Positions 53,667 through 63,700 of a stretch of 64,000 nucleotides of DNA are shown here, in pieces. Within the stretch, counting starts at the first letter, position 1, and each line of letters begins with the position of its first letter. Where the stretch lies: positions 1,426,001-1,490,000 of the forward strand of contig OZ345371.1 in NCBI GenBank assembly GCA_977006965.1. Direction: 5' to 3'. The translations under genes were made by a program, and so were the position numbers. Source of the DNA: Phymatolithon calcareum. Its lineage: Eukaryota > Rhodophyta > Florideophyceae > Hapalidiales. The notes below the pieces were generated by a model. It was not told where the DNA came from, made no database searches, and saw only the letters and a program-made list of their open reading frames with translations.

Positions 53667-53989
53667 ACATCACGAAAGTGCATGTCCCCTCACGGACACG
53701 TGGAAAACACTGTAAATTTTATAGTAAAAATTTTCAAATTTCAACACCTCCCGATGCCTGATCTCCCACAGTAAAACAGCTTGCGTAGGGAGCATGCAGT
53801 TGGAAGTTCCAACCTCGCTCCCTCACGATGCGACGCACATTACTATGCCAAATTAGCATCATCCAGAGGGATGAATTTGGCCTTCATCGGAAACCTGATG
53901 CCGGGAAGGATCCATCTTCAAAAGCAGAACAGTCCTCTGTCCTCTCAACGTCGGCAGCGCCGACCATTGCGCCCAAACATTCATCCACG
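53667..53989. other. Intergenic, upstream of FKBP
   Basis: No recognised feature. One frame stays open into the FKBP coding sequence from 53899 but has no ATG. Confidence 0.4.
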
Positions 53990-54787
53990 ATGCAGCCTCC
54001 CCCGCAGCATCGCCTGAGTCATCTGTGCCGGAACATCCGTCATTCTCTTCACTAGCCGTGGGGCCACTTCAATCACCGCAACTCTCCAGTCGTCTAGGCG
54101 CGAAAAAGAGGCTTGGCAACACACCCGATGTTCCGAAAGAGTCGCACAAATGCGCGAATGACTTCTTGGCCGAGGGAATCGAGGACGACTCGTGCGATGC
54201 AGACAGGCTGTTCGAAAGTACGGGCATGCGCTTTGGTGTCGGAAACGTGGGAGATCCCTTCCGCGAAGACGCCGCTCGAACCGCCATCGCAAAGCTCGAG
54301 GCGGCGGCAGCGGAGCAGGACGCGGCATTGTGCGATCAACAGGTCGTCGTCACCGGCGACGGCTCCGTTCTGAATCGTCTGCTCTCAATCGGCGAGTGCG
54401 GTCCGATTCCCAACGGTATGTCGGTGGTCATGTCACATGGGAAAGTTGGCAAACGGCGACATATTCGACTCGACGGACGGCAAGAAGCCGTTTGAATTTG
54501 TGCTAGACAGCTGGTCAGTGATAAAGGGGTGGGAAGTGTGGACGATGAAGGTGGGAGAGACGGCGGAATTTGAAATCAAAGCCGCGTATGCATACGAGCG
54601 TCACGGGATGCGGCCCTTCATGCCCAGGAACGCCACGCTGCTGTTCACCAACTTGGTGATAGGCGTGTCCGTTGGCGTGCTGGAATATTATGCGGATGTG
54701 GCGGGAAATGCAGAGGATATTGGTCGGGAATATGACACGTTGATGCAAACACAGGGCGAAACGGAAGGCGAAGATGTCGTGATTTGA
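53990..54787 (+). pseudogene. FKBP-type peptidyl-prolyl isomerase, frame-broken
   Basis: Two frames make one FKBP. The first (through about 54440) has an unrelated acidic N-terminus then SVLNRLLSIGECGPIPNGMS, the first strands of the FKBP fold. The second (54437-54787) continues GKLANGDIFDSTDGKKPFEF, LDSWSVIKGWEVWTMKVGET and MRPFMPRNATLLFTNLVI, the rest of the fold, including the segment VIKGWE that lines the active site. The two join with a one-base shift near 54440. A GTATGT...AAAG pair there would make a 30-nt intron, which is very short. The start is also unclear: ATG 53990 is in another frame and the main frame has no ATG. Either a pseudogene, a sequencing error or tiny introns. PPIases assist proline isomerisation in protein folding. 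Confidence 0.6.
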
Positions 54788-55608
54788 TGGAGTGTATATC
54801 ATTTCGCCGTTCGCGAGTCCGACAGGGGAGGCTCCGCCGTGGTGGCTGAATCCGAGACTTACGTTTATTGGGATATTTTCGATTGTGGGTATTGCGTTTT
54901 ACTTTGTATTTATTTCCGGGTCTATTCATCAGGGGTATGTGGAGGGGACTGTGGAAGTTAACATTTTTTAATGAGCTGTGGTTGCTTTTTCTCCTCTTTT
55001 ATTGCGCTGAGTGCAAAGTTGCTTCCGATCAAACGGATGCAGTTTCTTTCGATGGGATGGCGGAGGCGAGTGGTGTTCAGTTTCGAAATGCTGATGTTTC
55101 AGACTCTGCTTGATCATCATGGAAGCGTGACGCTCTTTTATTCTATGATGCGTAAAATAACATCGGAATGTAAGACGGCCATGGAACCGAACGGATGGAC
55201 CCGCTGGAGAAAAGAAACTTGACTGTTCTTACTTTACGTATGGTTCCGACAATCGGCGGTATTCATCCCAAAAGAGAGCTATTAGATGCGTCCTGCAGCG
55301 AACGATTGTTTCACTTAAGAGCTTCGAACCACACCCACCCAGTCCTCGAAAAGAGCCAGAGTAGAAACATCATTTCTATCACCCTTCTACAAATAATGAA
55401 CAGAGGCAGAAAGCACAGAAAAAGAACTGCTCACAAAGGGCTTACAAAAATTCTGTAGTCAATAGCAAATAAATATGTACAACGAACGAACTTTACAAGA
55501 AATAAAACATACCCAACCCAACCTTCTCCCCCTCACGCCTGCACGATCACTCACCACCTGCCCACCCCCATGGTGCACCACATCCTCCGTCCAACCATCG
55601 TTTCCCGC
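54788..55608. other. Intergenic, no gene seen
   Basis: Between the FKBP and AMSH-like 3' ends. ORFs up to 87 codons show no recognised features. Confidence 0.4.
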
Positions 55609-56467
55609 TCATCCTTCTGCACCACCCGCATCCCTCTCCTCCTTCACCCTAACAAGCCGTCTCAAATCGTACAGCTTAAACGAAAGCTCATCCCCCACAA
55701 ACCCAACACTCTTCGTTTCCCGCGCCTCCGTCTCCGCAATCGCAAAAGTAACCACCCGTTCCTCCCCCTCCGCTGCCACAACAACCGCAACACCATCTCC
55801 TCCCGTCATCCTTCTCACAAACATCCGCTCCCCCTCCTGAACCCCCGCCCTCCGCGCGCCCCCCGCATGCACCACAATCCCCACACCCACCAACCCCTTA
55901 TGCCCTGCCAGTGCGACCACCTGCTCCTCCACCAGAACCTCACTCCCGTCCTCCGCCTGCGGCCGCACCACCAGCGCACACACCGTTCCGCACTCGCCGT
56001 TCTCCGCGCGACCGGCCAGCACCCCCACGCCACGCATCCCCTTTCTCACGCGCTCTCGCACCATGTTTGCAAACACATCCACCACCGACGCCGCCACCTG
56101 CACTTGCACCCTGCCACTTGCCGTCCGCGGCATCTTCCATATCGGCGTCACGGACGATGCCGCCGACAGAGCGCGCGAGATGCGCTCCACAGCGTCGACC
56201 GAATCATGCGCCGCAGCGTTCAGCCGCACCAGCGTGGACGCGGACGCCGGCAGCGTCCGGTCGCGATGCGACGGCAGTGTCTTCGCCACGAGTTGCACCA
56301 CGCGCAGGCAGCAGTGCCGCGCGTTCCACGTCCGCGTCAGGCCCCGCTCGCTCACATCCCGCCCCCGCCGCACGCGTCTGTTCCACGCTGTCGAGGTAGC
56401 GCCCCAGACTCAGCGATGCGTCCACGGCCAGCACCGGGCACCGCTGGAACAGATGTGCTAGTGCCAT
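55609..56467 (-). pseudogene. AMSH-like protein with degraded JAMM site, frameshifted
   Basis: Reading from ATG 56467 on the minus strand: MALAHLFQRCPVLAVDASLS and GRYLDSVEQTRA, then, after a frameshift in a G-rich run near 56365, a longer frame containing CCLRVVQLVAKTLPSHR (like the USP8/AMSH N-terminal helical domain) and a C-terminal region like a JAMM/MPN domain (VQVQVAASVVDVFANMVRER, GMRGVGVLAGRAENGECGTV, LVGVGIVVHAGGARRAGV). The catalytic JAMM residues are not present: the GW-HTHP position reads GIVVHAG and no SxxD follows. AMSH enzymes cut K63-linked ubiquitin on endosomes; this one would be inactive if made. Its stop is 85 nt from the end of Med22 on the same strand. The family call is moderate. 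Confidence 0.45.
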
Positions 56468-56552
56468 GCTGCGCAACGCTTTTTTCACGCCATTCCTCCA
56501 CCGAAATACACACAATGAATGGACGACGGCCACGTGGCAATGGAGTTTTAGG

Positions 56553-57222
56553 TTACGAGTTACGACGTGCGGCGTCGCGCGCACGCACATGCGGGACAGA
56601 AGTGTAGCAGTGGCGTTCGACGGCGGCGAGCGTGAAACAGACGCCCTCGCGGAGGGTTTCACCTCCACCACACCGCGTTTCACTTCGTCCTCCAGCGCCT
56701 TCTTCGTGTTTTTTTGCCTCGCGGTTGCTGGCGCTGATGTCCTGCACCACTACAGCGGTTTTCAGTTCGGAGATGAGGGATAGAAGACCCTCGGCGGTCG
56801 CCGCGAGGTTGGCGGTCTCGACTTGGGATTGGAATTCGGCGCGAGACTTGCCGGCTCTGTCGCCCACCTGAGCTTATGTTACGATGTTCTGTGCGCGCGC
56901 GGAGGAGGTGCGTTAGTCATGTGGGGAGGAAATGGAGAGAACGAAAGAGAGAAAAGAGGGAAAGGGAGAGGGAGAAAAGTACCTTGAATGCATCAGCCAT
57001 TTTGTCCACCACTTCGTCCAAACGCTTGGAGTAACCGGCGCGCACTTGCGCACCGGACGGGACGCGAAGCGACGCAACACGGGCGGCAATGCGGCCAATG
57101 AATTTACGCGTGTGCGAGTTTGTGAGCGCGCCGCGCCGCGAGACGTCATTTTTCTTATGTGCAGGCGGAAAGACGGGGAGTGATGCACTGCAGAGGAGAG
57201 GAAAATGTAGAGCGTAGTGCAA
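56553..57222 (-). CDS. MED22: Mediator subunit 22-like, one intron
   Basis: Two exons. Exon 1 ends GYSKRLDEVVDKMADAFK at 56983; the intron is 56868-56982 (115 nt), with GTACTT donor and AAGCTCAG acceptor on the minus strand. Exon 2 begins VGDRAGKSRAEFQSQVETAN and continues LAATAEGLLSLISELKTAVV, then a charged tail. Joined in frame, the product has the short helical pattern of Med22/Surf5 (KxL..DV..M.E.F, then ..E.LL.LISELK). Med22 is part of the Mediator head module bridging activators and RNA polymerase II. The start is uncertain: the ORF opens at ATG 57222, but the residues before about SGAQVRAGYSK are not Med22-like and may include an upstream intron. Confidence 0.65.
56868..56982 (-). other. 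GT-AG spliceosomal intron
   Basis: Donor CAAG|GTACTT and acceptor CTCAG|GTGGGC on the minus strand. The intron is Pyr-rich near the donor and splices two parts of one conserved family in frame. It is the clearest intron in the window. Confidence 0.7.
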
Positions 57223-57469
57223 GTGAGAGCGGCATCGAAACTCTCTTGAGTGCTGCCTCCTTCAGTTGTACAAGGGTCTCATGCAGAGTGTATTTTGAAG
57301 AAAAAAATACTCGACACTTGGCATGTTTTTGTTGGCGTTGAGTTTAGAAATATAAAAAATCAACATGAATCCCACCAACTGGTGATTAACCGACTATTGT
57401 GTCTATTTGTCTCACGTGGTGAGCATCGCCGTTGGGGTCGACAGCGTTCATCAAGACCACGACGCAAGA
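57223..57469. other. Spacer between Med22 and BUD31-like genes
   Basis: The two genes are divergent with start codons about 250 nt apart; no further gene. A shared promoter region is possible. Confidence 0.4.
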
Positions 57470-58421
57470 ATGGCATGGCGTGTGCACATGAAGCTGCGCA
57501 AGGCACCGGTAGGAATGGAACTGATTTCCGACAAGCTAGAAGAGTTTGAGCAACGCATGCGTGAGGCTCTAAACGCCCCCATGGACGACAAGCGACGAAA
57601 CGAGCTTTCGTGGCCCATCACTCAATATCCAAAAAACTGTTGGACTATCTCGCGAAGGAAAAGCTGTGCCATGGAAAAGTAATCGCCAAATGGCGGAAGC
57701 AAGGGTACGAACGTTTGCGCTCTCTGTTGGCAATCACGAAATCGAACACAAATTTTCGCACAGTCAGTGTTTTCCGCACCCCATTGAGAGACCGCCAGGT
57801 CAGATCATGCCCAATATGATGACGGGTTGTGTGTCCTGTGCGTCGGGGGATGGCGGGCCTATCTGGTGGGATGACCCTGTGCCGGACATTGTTAAGCGGC
57901 GCATTGCGGCAATAGACGCTGGAAATCAGGATATTTTGGAGGGTGCGAAAATACTGCGTTATGGCGGGCGGGAGCATGGTGCGTCGGGGGATGAGGAAGC
58001 AACGGATGTGCGAAATGACGAGAGGAGAGAGGTGCAAGAGATTCTTGTGGGCGCGAAAAAATTGTGTGAAAAGATGGCGCCAAACGAGGATCCAACCGAC
58101 ACGGAAAGAGATGGGGAGCACGAAGAGGAGACATTGAATGGCGCCAAAAGACTACGTGAGGGACAAAGCGGGAAACTGTCAATCCCTGGTCCTGTTGAAG
58201 AGAACGACGATGAAGCAGATGAAGAGGACGTAACGCGAGGTGCGAAAAGGCTTCAGCAGAGCATGGCACACCTTCAAAGCAGTGCTTCGGCTTCTACTCC
58301 GAAAGAAAACAAGGAGGGATGCGCAGGGACAATTGTTAGCAACGCCGTAACTCAATGTATGTGCATTCAAAACTTGTTTATTTATGGTTCTAACATTCTT
58401 GGTTTGCCATTTACAATCTAG
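57470..58421 (+). pseudogene. BUD31/G10-like copy, frameshifted, with GAK repeats
   Basis: Frame 1 (from ATG 57470) reads MAWRVHMKLRKAPVGMELIS, KLEEFEQRMREALNAPMDDK and RRNELSWPI, matching the N-terminus of BUD31 (G10), a spliceosome-associated protein. After WPI a frameshift and loss of about 20 residues leads into frame 2: KLCHGKVIAKWRKQGYERLR, then NTNFRTVSVFRTP. The zinc-ligand cysteines of BUD31 (CLRC, CICR) are replaced. A further shift near 57815 gives frame 3 (TGCVSCASGDGGPIWWDDP), which runs 200 codons to 58421 and contains four repeats of the type DILEGAKIL, EILVGAKKL, ETLNGAKRL, DVTRGAKRL, about 40 residues apart. I read this as a decayed BUD31 gene or a rapidly changing paralogue; the repeat part is unrecognised. 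Confidence 0.55.
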
Positions 58422-58842
58422 AAACAGGTGGAGTAGTCCTGCACGCCCTTTTTCCCGAACACGGTCCTGAAATGTCGTGCAATTATTCCACAACCCGTCC
58501 TTGTAACTGACAATTTGTCGTCCCAGGAAGGTTGAGGGTTGATAAAATGTTATCATCTACCTTCCTAGAGCGTGTACTATGGAGCCCGTGTGCCCACAAG
58601 TGGTGCGATAGTACACTTGTGCTCAGTGCGTGCAACATGACTGTACAGTACTCTTGAATATTCTCTTTATCTTGTTTGGTATTGCAGTGCCACCAGAAGA
58701 CAACCGATTCTGTATGTAGAACGTCTCTTCTCCGCACATGCACCTTCATCCATTCCCTCCCTTTCTCAAACTGAGCTTTAGAACTGTTGCATTTACTGAA
58801 GCTAATTCTGATCAGTCGTTTACTGTAGAAATACCCACCTGT
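58422..58842. other. Intergenic, no gene seen
   Basis: Separates the BUD31-like gene from the SINE. Short ORFs only. Confidence 0.4.
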
Positions 58843-59127
58843 GGTATAGTGGTAAAACGGCCTCCGCGCACCTGTGCGCATATTTCGGTATGATACAGGC
58901 AGGAATGTTGAGGTCGACGGTTCGAGTCCTGTCACAAGCAAGAATTGAATTAACGTTCCGCAAAGGGCACACGGATGTCGCCGTGGAGTGGTGTGCAGCA
59001 GTGCTAGCGCGAAGCAGATACGCGAGTACCAGGAATAGATCCATATCAGGAGCATTTAGAGGACCCCTAGATGTTGAATAATGTACACTTTGTGTAATTC
59101 GAATAACCTGCAATAAACAAACAAACT
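58843..59127 (+). mobile_element. tRNA-derived SINE
   Basis: The head has RNA polymerase III promoter parts: an A-box-like TGGTATAGTGGTAAAACGG at about 58850 and a B box GGTTCGAGTCC at about 58919, spaced 50 nt apart with an internal CACCTGTGCGC insert. The T-arm is imperfect, so this is not a functional tRNA gene. A tRNA-unrelated body follows, ending in CCTGCAATAAACAAACAAAC. The 3' part is repeated at 46664-46775. Confidence 0.65.
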
Positions 59128-59261
59128 GTAGAAAGTTTGCGTCATGCCTCACAATTTCAAGAACCGATTTCATATGTAACTTCCTGAAGTAGTAGCAACA
59201 ATCGTGAAAGTGGCACAGGTCCGCTGGACGGCAAGGACTGCGACTGTCAAACTTTCTCGTT

Positions 59262-60755
59262 CACTAGTTCATCGAATGACTGTAGGCACCGAACGGCTCT
59301 TAATTCGTTCGTCAATGCACCCAGTCTCATGGCTCAGACTTCTAGTCTTCGATAACGAGTTTCATGAAACGCGTCTTTTGCGGACTGGGGAATTGAAACT
59401 TACGATCACAGCCCCGTACTGGATTATCACTCGGGGAAGGAAAAAAGTGGAGACACGTAGAAACGAAACAGACGTGCATGAACTGCAACTTTTTACTTGG
59501 GTCAACTGCTGACGTGGAGGGGCTTTGGTCAATTGCGAACATCTTTTTGGACGGCAACCGGAAGAGGAAGACGTCGATTTTATTCGAGGCATACAGTATT
59601 GGGACGAGGAGATGGTTTCGACCGCTATGGTTAATGCCCGCAGTGAACGAGTGAAGAAGCGCCTGAAAGAAGAAAAAAACCAGCAAGAACTGCTTAGATG
59701 TCGAGAAAAATCGCTAATTGCCAGCCGTATTGCCGTCCCACTTCGTGTCGCAATAATTATTCCCGTCGGTTGCCAGTATTGTTGTTGGAAATAGTATTGC
59801 ACTGCGTGGCGCAAATAATAAAAGTATTATTGGACCAACCGCTTGCTTCATGTATGCCGCGGTTTCGATTGATTCTCAAGATGCTCTTCTGACAATACTC
59901 GAAAACCTTCGCTACCGGCACCATTGCAACTAGATGCAATACTGTACAGTACATTTTTACGTTTCTATGGTACTTCCTGGGGCCCCTTGACGTGGGGAAA
60001 GAGGCAACTAGCACTTTGAAAATCGCACTCATATTATGACGAGGTTTCGCCTCATACCGTACAGTAGTGGTTTAAGAAACCGGAAGTTTAAGGTTTGACA
60101 ATGTCGAACTCGTCCAACTCTAAATGGAGTATATCAGATGCGTTCCCCTATAGTAGGGAACAGGCAATATACCTCAATGAACAAGTACCGAAAAGCTGCT
60201 CTCGTACAGTCTTGTCAGATGCGCTGGGAAAGGCCCAGTAGCACAATATGATGCGATTTTCTCAGGGGCTTCACCCTACTGGATACACATTACCGACACA
60301 GCTTTTATATGTTCACTTATACAGTTCTGGCACCGAGCAGAGAGAGACTGAATGCAACCTGTAGCATTACAGCAATGAAAAAGTGTAACACTGTACTCTT
60401 GCGCCTTTGGTTGGATAGATCTTGAAACTGTAAATCAAGGATTTCCTCTCCTCGGGAGAGGCGCATTGTTTTTTTCCTACACCTGTCTCCAGCTGATATC
60501 ATAAAGTGGTCGTATGTCTCAAGGCTCACTTCTGCCGACCTGGAGCTACCTTCGTTTCACCAGCCTTGGCGTCGACCGTGACGTCACCGTCGCATCTACC
60601 TCAAACGCGAGTGCCGTTGCACCGCATCTTGTCGCCACCCTTACTTCGCGGTCGTTTCCGGCTTCCCGCCGTAAACGTAACCAACGCAACGGCAATCTCT
60701 TCCTCCTCGTCTCGGCGCAGTGCTTTTCAGATTCTTTCACAACAGTTTCATAGGC
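59262..60755 (+). repeat. Duplicated block upstream of NB-ARC gene 2
   Basis: The counterpart of 46999-48608, starting ACTAGTTCATCGAATGACTG. It has small deletions (for example around 60210-60330). The final ~240 bp before the gene are highly conserved between copies. Confidence 0.75.
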
Positions 60756-63700
60756 ATGGCGCTGGAAGTGATCGGGTTTGTTTTGAGGGTCATCCCAGAG
60801 TTGCGCGAACAGTTCAAAAGCCTCCAGACACGACTTTCCAACTTCAATCAAGGTCCTGTCAGGTACAACGATTTGAATGACACGCTCAACATCGTGACGA
60901 AAAACGCGGAAACAGTTCATGACATTTTGAAGCAACACCCTGGGGCTATCCCATTCCAGACTTCAGACATGTTTCAAAGTTCCCTGAATTCAGTTTACAA
61001 TTGCCTCAAAGAGTCCAGTGGCATGATGAGTGTACTTGGTCAGAAAGGAATGGCGGGAAGTAGCTCCGGGAAACGCAGATCATTCTTTCGGTTTGCGCGG
61101 GCCAATTCGAATGCAGACGAGATGTCAACTTTGGAGACCCAAGTCAAGGAAGCCTCGAAAATCCTGGAAACACTCGTTGGCCAACTAACTTTCAGCCTGA
61201 AGATAGACACACTGCAACATACCTGCGTTGCAGCGAACACGGAAGCCAGGTATACATATGAAGAGAATACACCAGGTCTCTTGTCCACAGTTTCGTTGGA
61301 CTTCGAGACTACGGACGCAAATGATGAACCTGTGACACCGGAAGGGAAGCTCAAACGGTCGGTGCTCATAGGGACGGAAGTCACTGCCGCCGCCGGTGCC
61401 GCCGCCGGTGTGATACCCGATGCGTTCGGCGTGGTCGGAATGGCCGGCGTCGGAAAAACGACGGCCTTACAAGGCCTTGCTCACGACGAGGAAATACGTA
61501 ATCGTTTTTTGGACGGGGTCCTCTACATGGCACTTGGACAAGGAGCTACGGAGCGCACTGTTATGGACGGTATTTCCAGTATCATGAAGACAACCGGGGC
61601 GACTGATACGGAGCGCACGGTTGAGAAATGCAGTTTACTTTCTGACGCCGTGAACTGTGCTGTGAAATGGTTTAAAGGTCGGGTATGCTTATTCCTTGTG
61701 GACGACATGTGGCCTACGGACAGTTGCGGAACCGGGTACCTGAGGGAGCTTCGGCAGCTATTACGATCATGCCAGGAGAGTCGAATGGCAATTACTACCC
61801 GTAGTAATGCAATTGCCCTAAGCGCAGGACTGATCGTTGACTTCGACGTGAGAGCCCCTCATGGAGATGATTCAAGGAAAATTTTCATGAAGTATGCAAC
61901 CGCTACATTACGTGGAGAAGTGGCGACAGGGAATAACGTGGAATTCAGAAACAGTGTTTCAAGAATTCTGTCTCTTTGTGCCGGCCTTCCAATTGCTCTA
62001 TCGATCGCGGGATCGGCTGTTGCTCTACGTGCGAAGAGGTTGCGTGGTGATTTCCGAAGCGCATGCGACTCATACGCTGGTGAATTGGATGATATGAAGA
62101 GCAGTCTTGCAAATGAGAAGAACACCGATGGATCAAGTCTGAGTGCTTGCATTGAACTGAGTTTGAAATACGTGGAGGAAAAGTTCTCGAAGTGGAAGAC
62201 AGATAATTCTTGTAATACTGAGCACAATATTATGGACCTGTACATGAGTCTATGTGTGCTGGCGAATCAGGCGTGCGTCCCCCTTTCAGTTCTTTCTCGG
62301 ATGTGGAGGCTCGATGAGAAGTGTGTTCGGGATGTGGTGGATATGTTGTGCGATATGAGCCTCGCGAAGATTGATTATCCGAAACACACATCGGGGTGTG
62401 TGGGAGAAGCGGGGTTGATGATCCATGATCTTCACCTTGAGTTCTGCAAGCGGCGATCAGGAAAGAACAACATGCAAACTCGATGGCACAGTCGGCTCCT
62501 GGAAGGGTATCTGGAACAAGATGAAACGACATGCGAGATGGAATCACAAGGTTCCGGCGGGTTATTGGATGAACAGACGGTGACAACAGTGTCATGTAGA
62601 CCGTGGTGGTTCGAATCAGTTCCCAAAGATGGGTACATCCATGGAAACGTTGCGCGGCATTTGTCACTTTCCGGCTTGGTCAGGGAACTGGTATCGCTGT
62701 TGTTGGACGGTCGGTGGACTCAGTTGCGGATGGAGATCGGTGGTATCCTGGCACTCACTAGTGACTTTGAGTGTGTCGAAAACAATGATGAAATGGGTGT
62801 TATACAAGGCGACATCAAGGACAGCCTTATGTTGATTTTGAAGGGGATCAGAGTTTCGTGGAGGAGAGTATCGGAAGAACCCAGTTCTTTCCTTTTTCAA
62901 GTATGCGGACGGCTGCATTCTGTGAGAAGGGAGAACAAGATTGTGGCTACATATTTGAATAGCTTGGAGGCAAACACCGCAAGTCCATATTTGCTTCCGG
63001 CAAGTTCATTTTTCCCAAATGTGCCCAGAGCACCCGTGTTGGAAATACCTTTGGGTGGTGTGTGTTGGTCGGTAGCGTGCTCTCCATGTGGGCGGTATAT
63101 TGCGGCAAGTGGACGTTGGTACGATATTGTTGTTCTGGACGCAACTCGTGGGGAGATATTGGAAAGATTGACAGGGCATGATGGACATATGACAAGAATT
63201 ACGTTTGCAGGATCCAAGAAAATAATCGCAGGATCGAGCGACAAGAAGGTGCGTATGTGGGAGTGGGAGATATCGAACAAGCCGTTGCAGGTTCTCGTTG
63301 GTCACACGGGTTGGGTAACTTGCGTTGGTGTGAGCAGCGATACGAAATGGATATTCTCCGGGTCTGATGATTGCACTATGAGAAAATGGGACGCGACTAG
63401 CGGAATGCAAATTGCAGAGTTTGTACAAGACAGCAGTGTCCGCTCACTTTCTGTTCATAGAGACAATCGAACAGTTGCACTTAGTTTAGACGAGGATCAC
63501 ACTAAGGGCGAGAAGAATGCAAAGTTGAAAGTGTTGGACGGCTGCACGGGATCAACGATATTTGAGGATACCATGAGAGGTGAACGCTATATCTGTTGTG
63601 TCGCATTCAGTCCGAACGGCAATTGTTTAGCTGCAGGATTATCGGACAAGACAGTGCGATTGTGGGATACAACAAGCTGGAGGAGAATTGGTGAACCTCT

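Noticed and set aside
55570-56607. 345-codon plus ORF overlapping the AMSH-like gene
   Set aside because: It is His/Pro/Arg-rich low-complexity sequence opposite a GC-rich coding region; the minus frame has family-like motifs.
58843-58935. Functional tRNA gene
   Set aside because: A and B boxes are present, but the T-stem and acceptor do not pair properly and the sequence continues into a SINE body.
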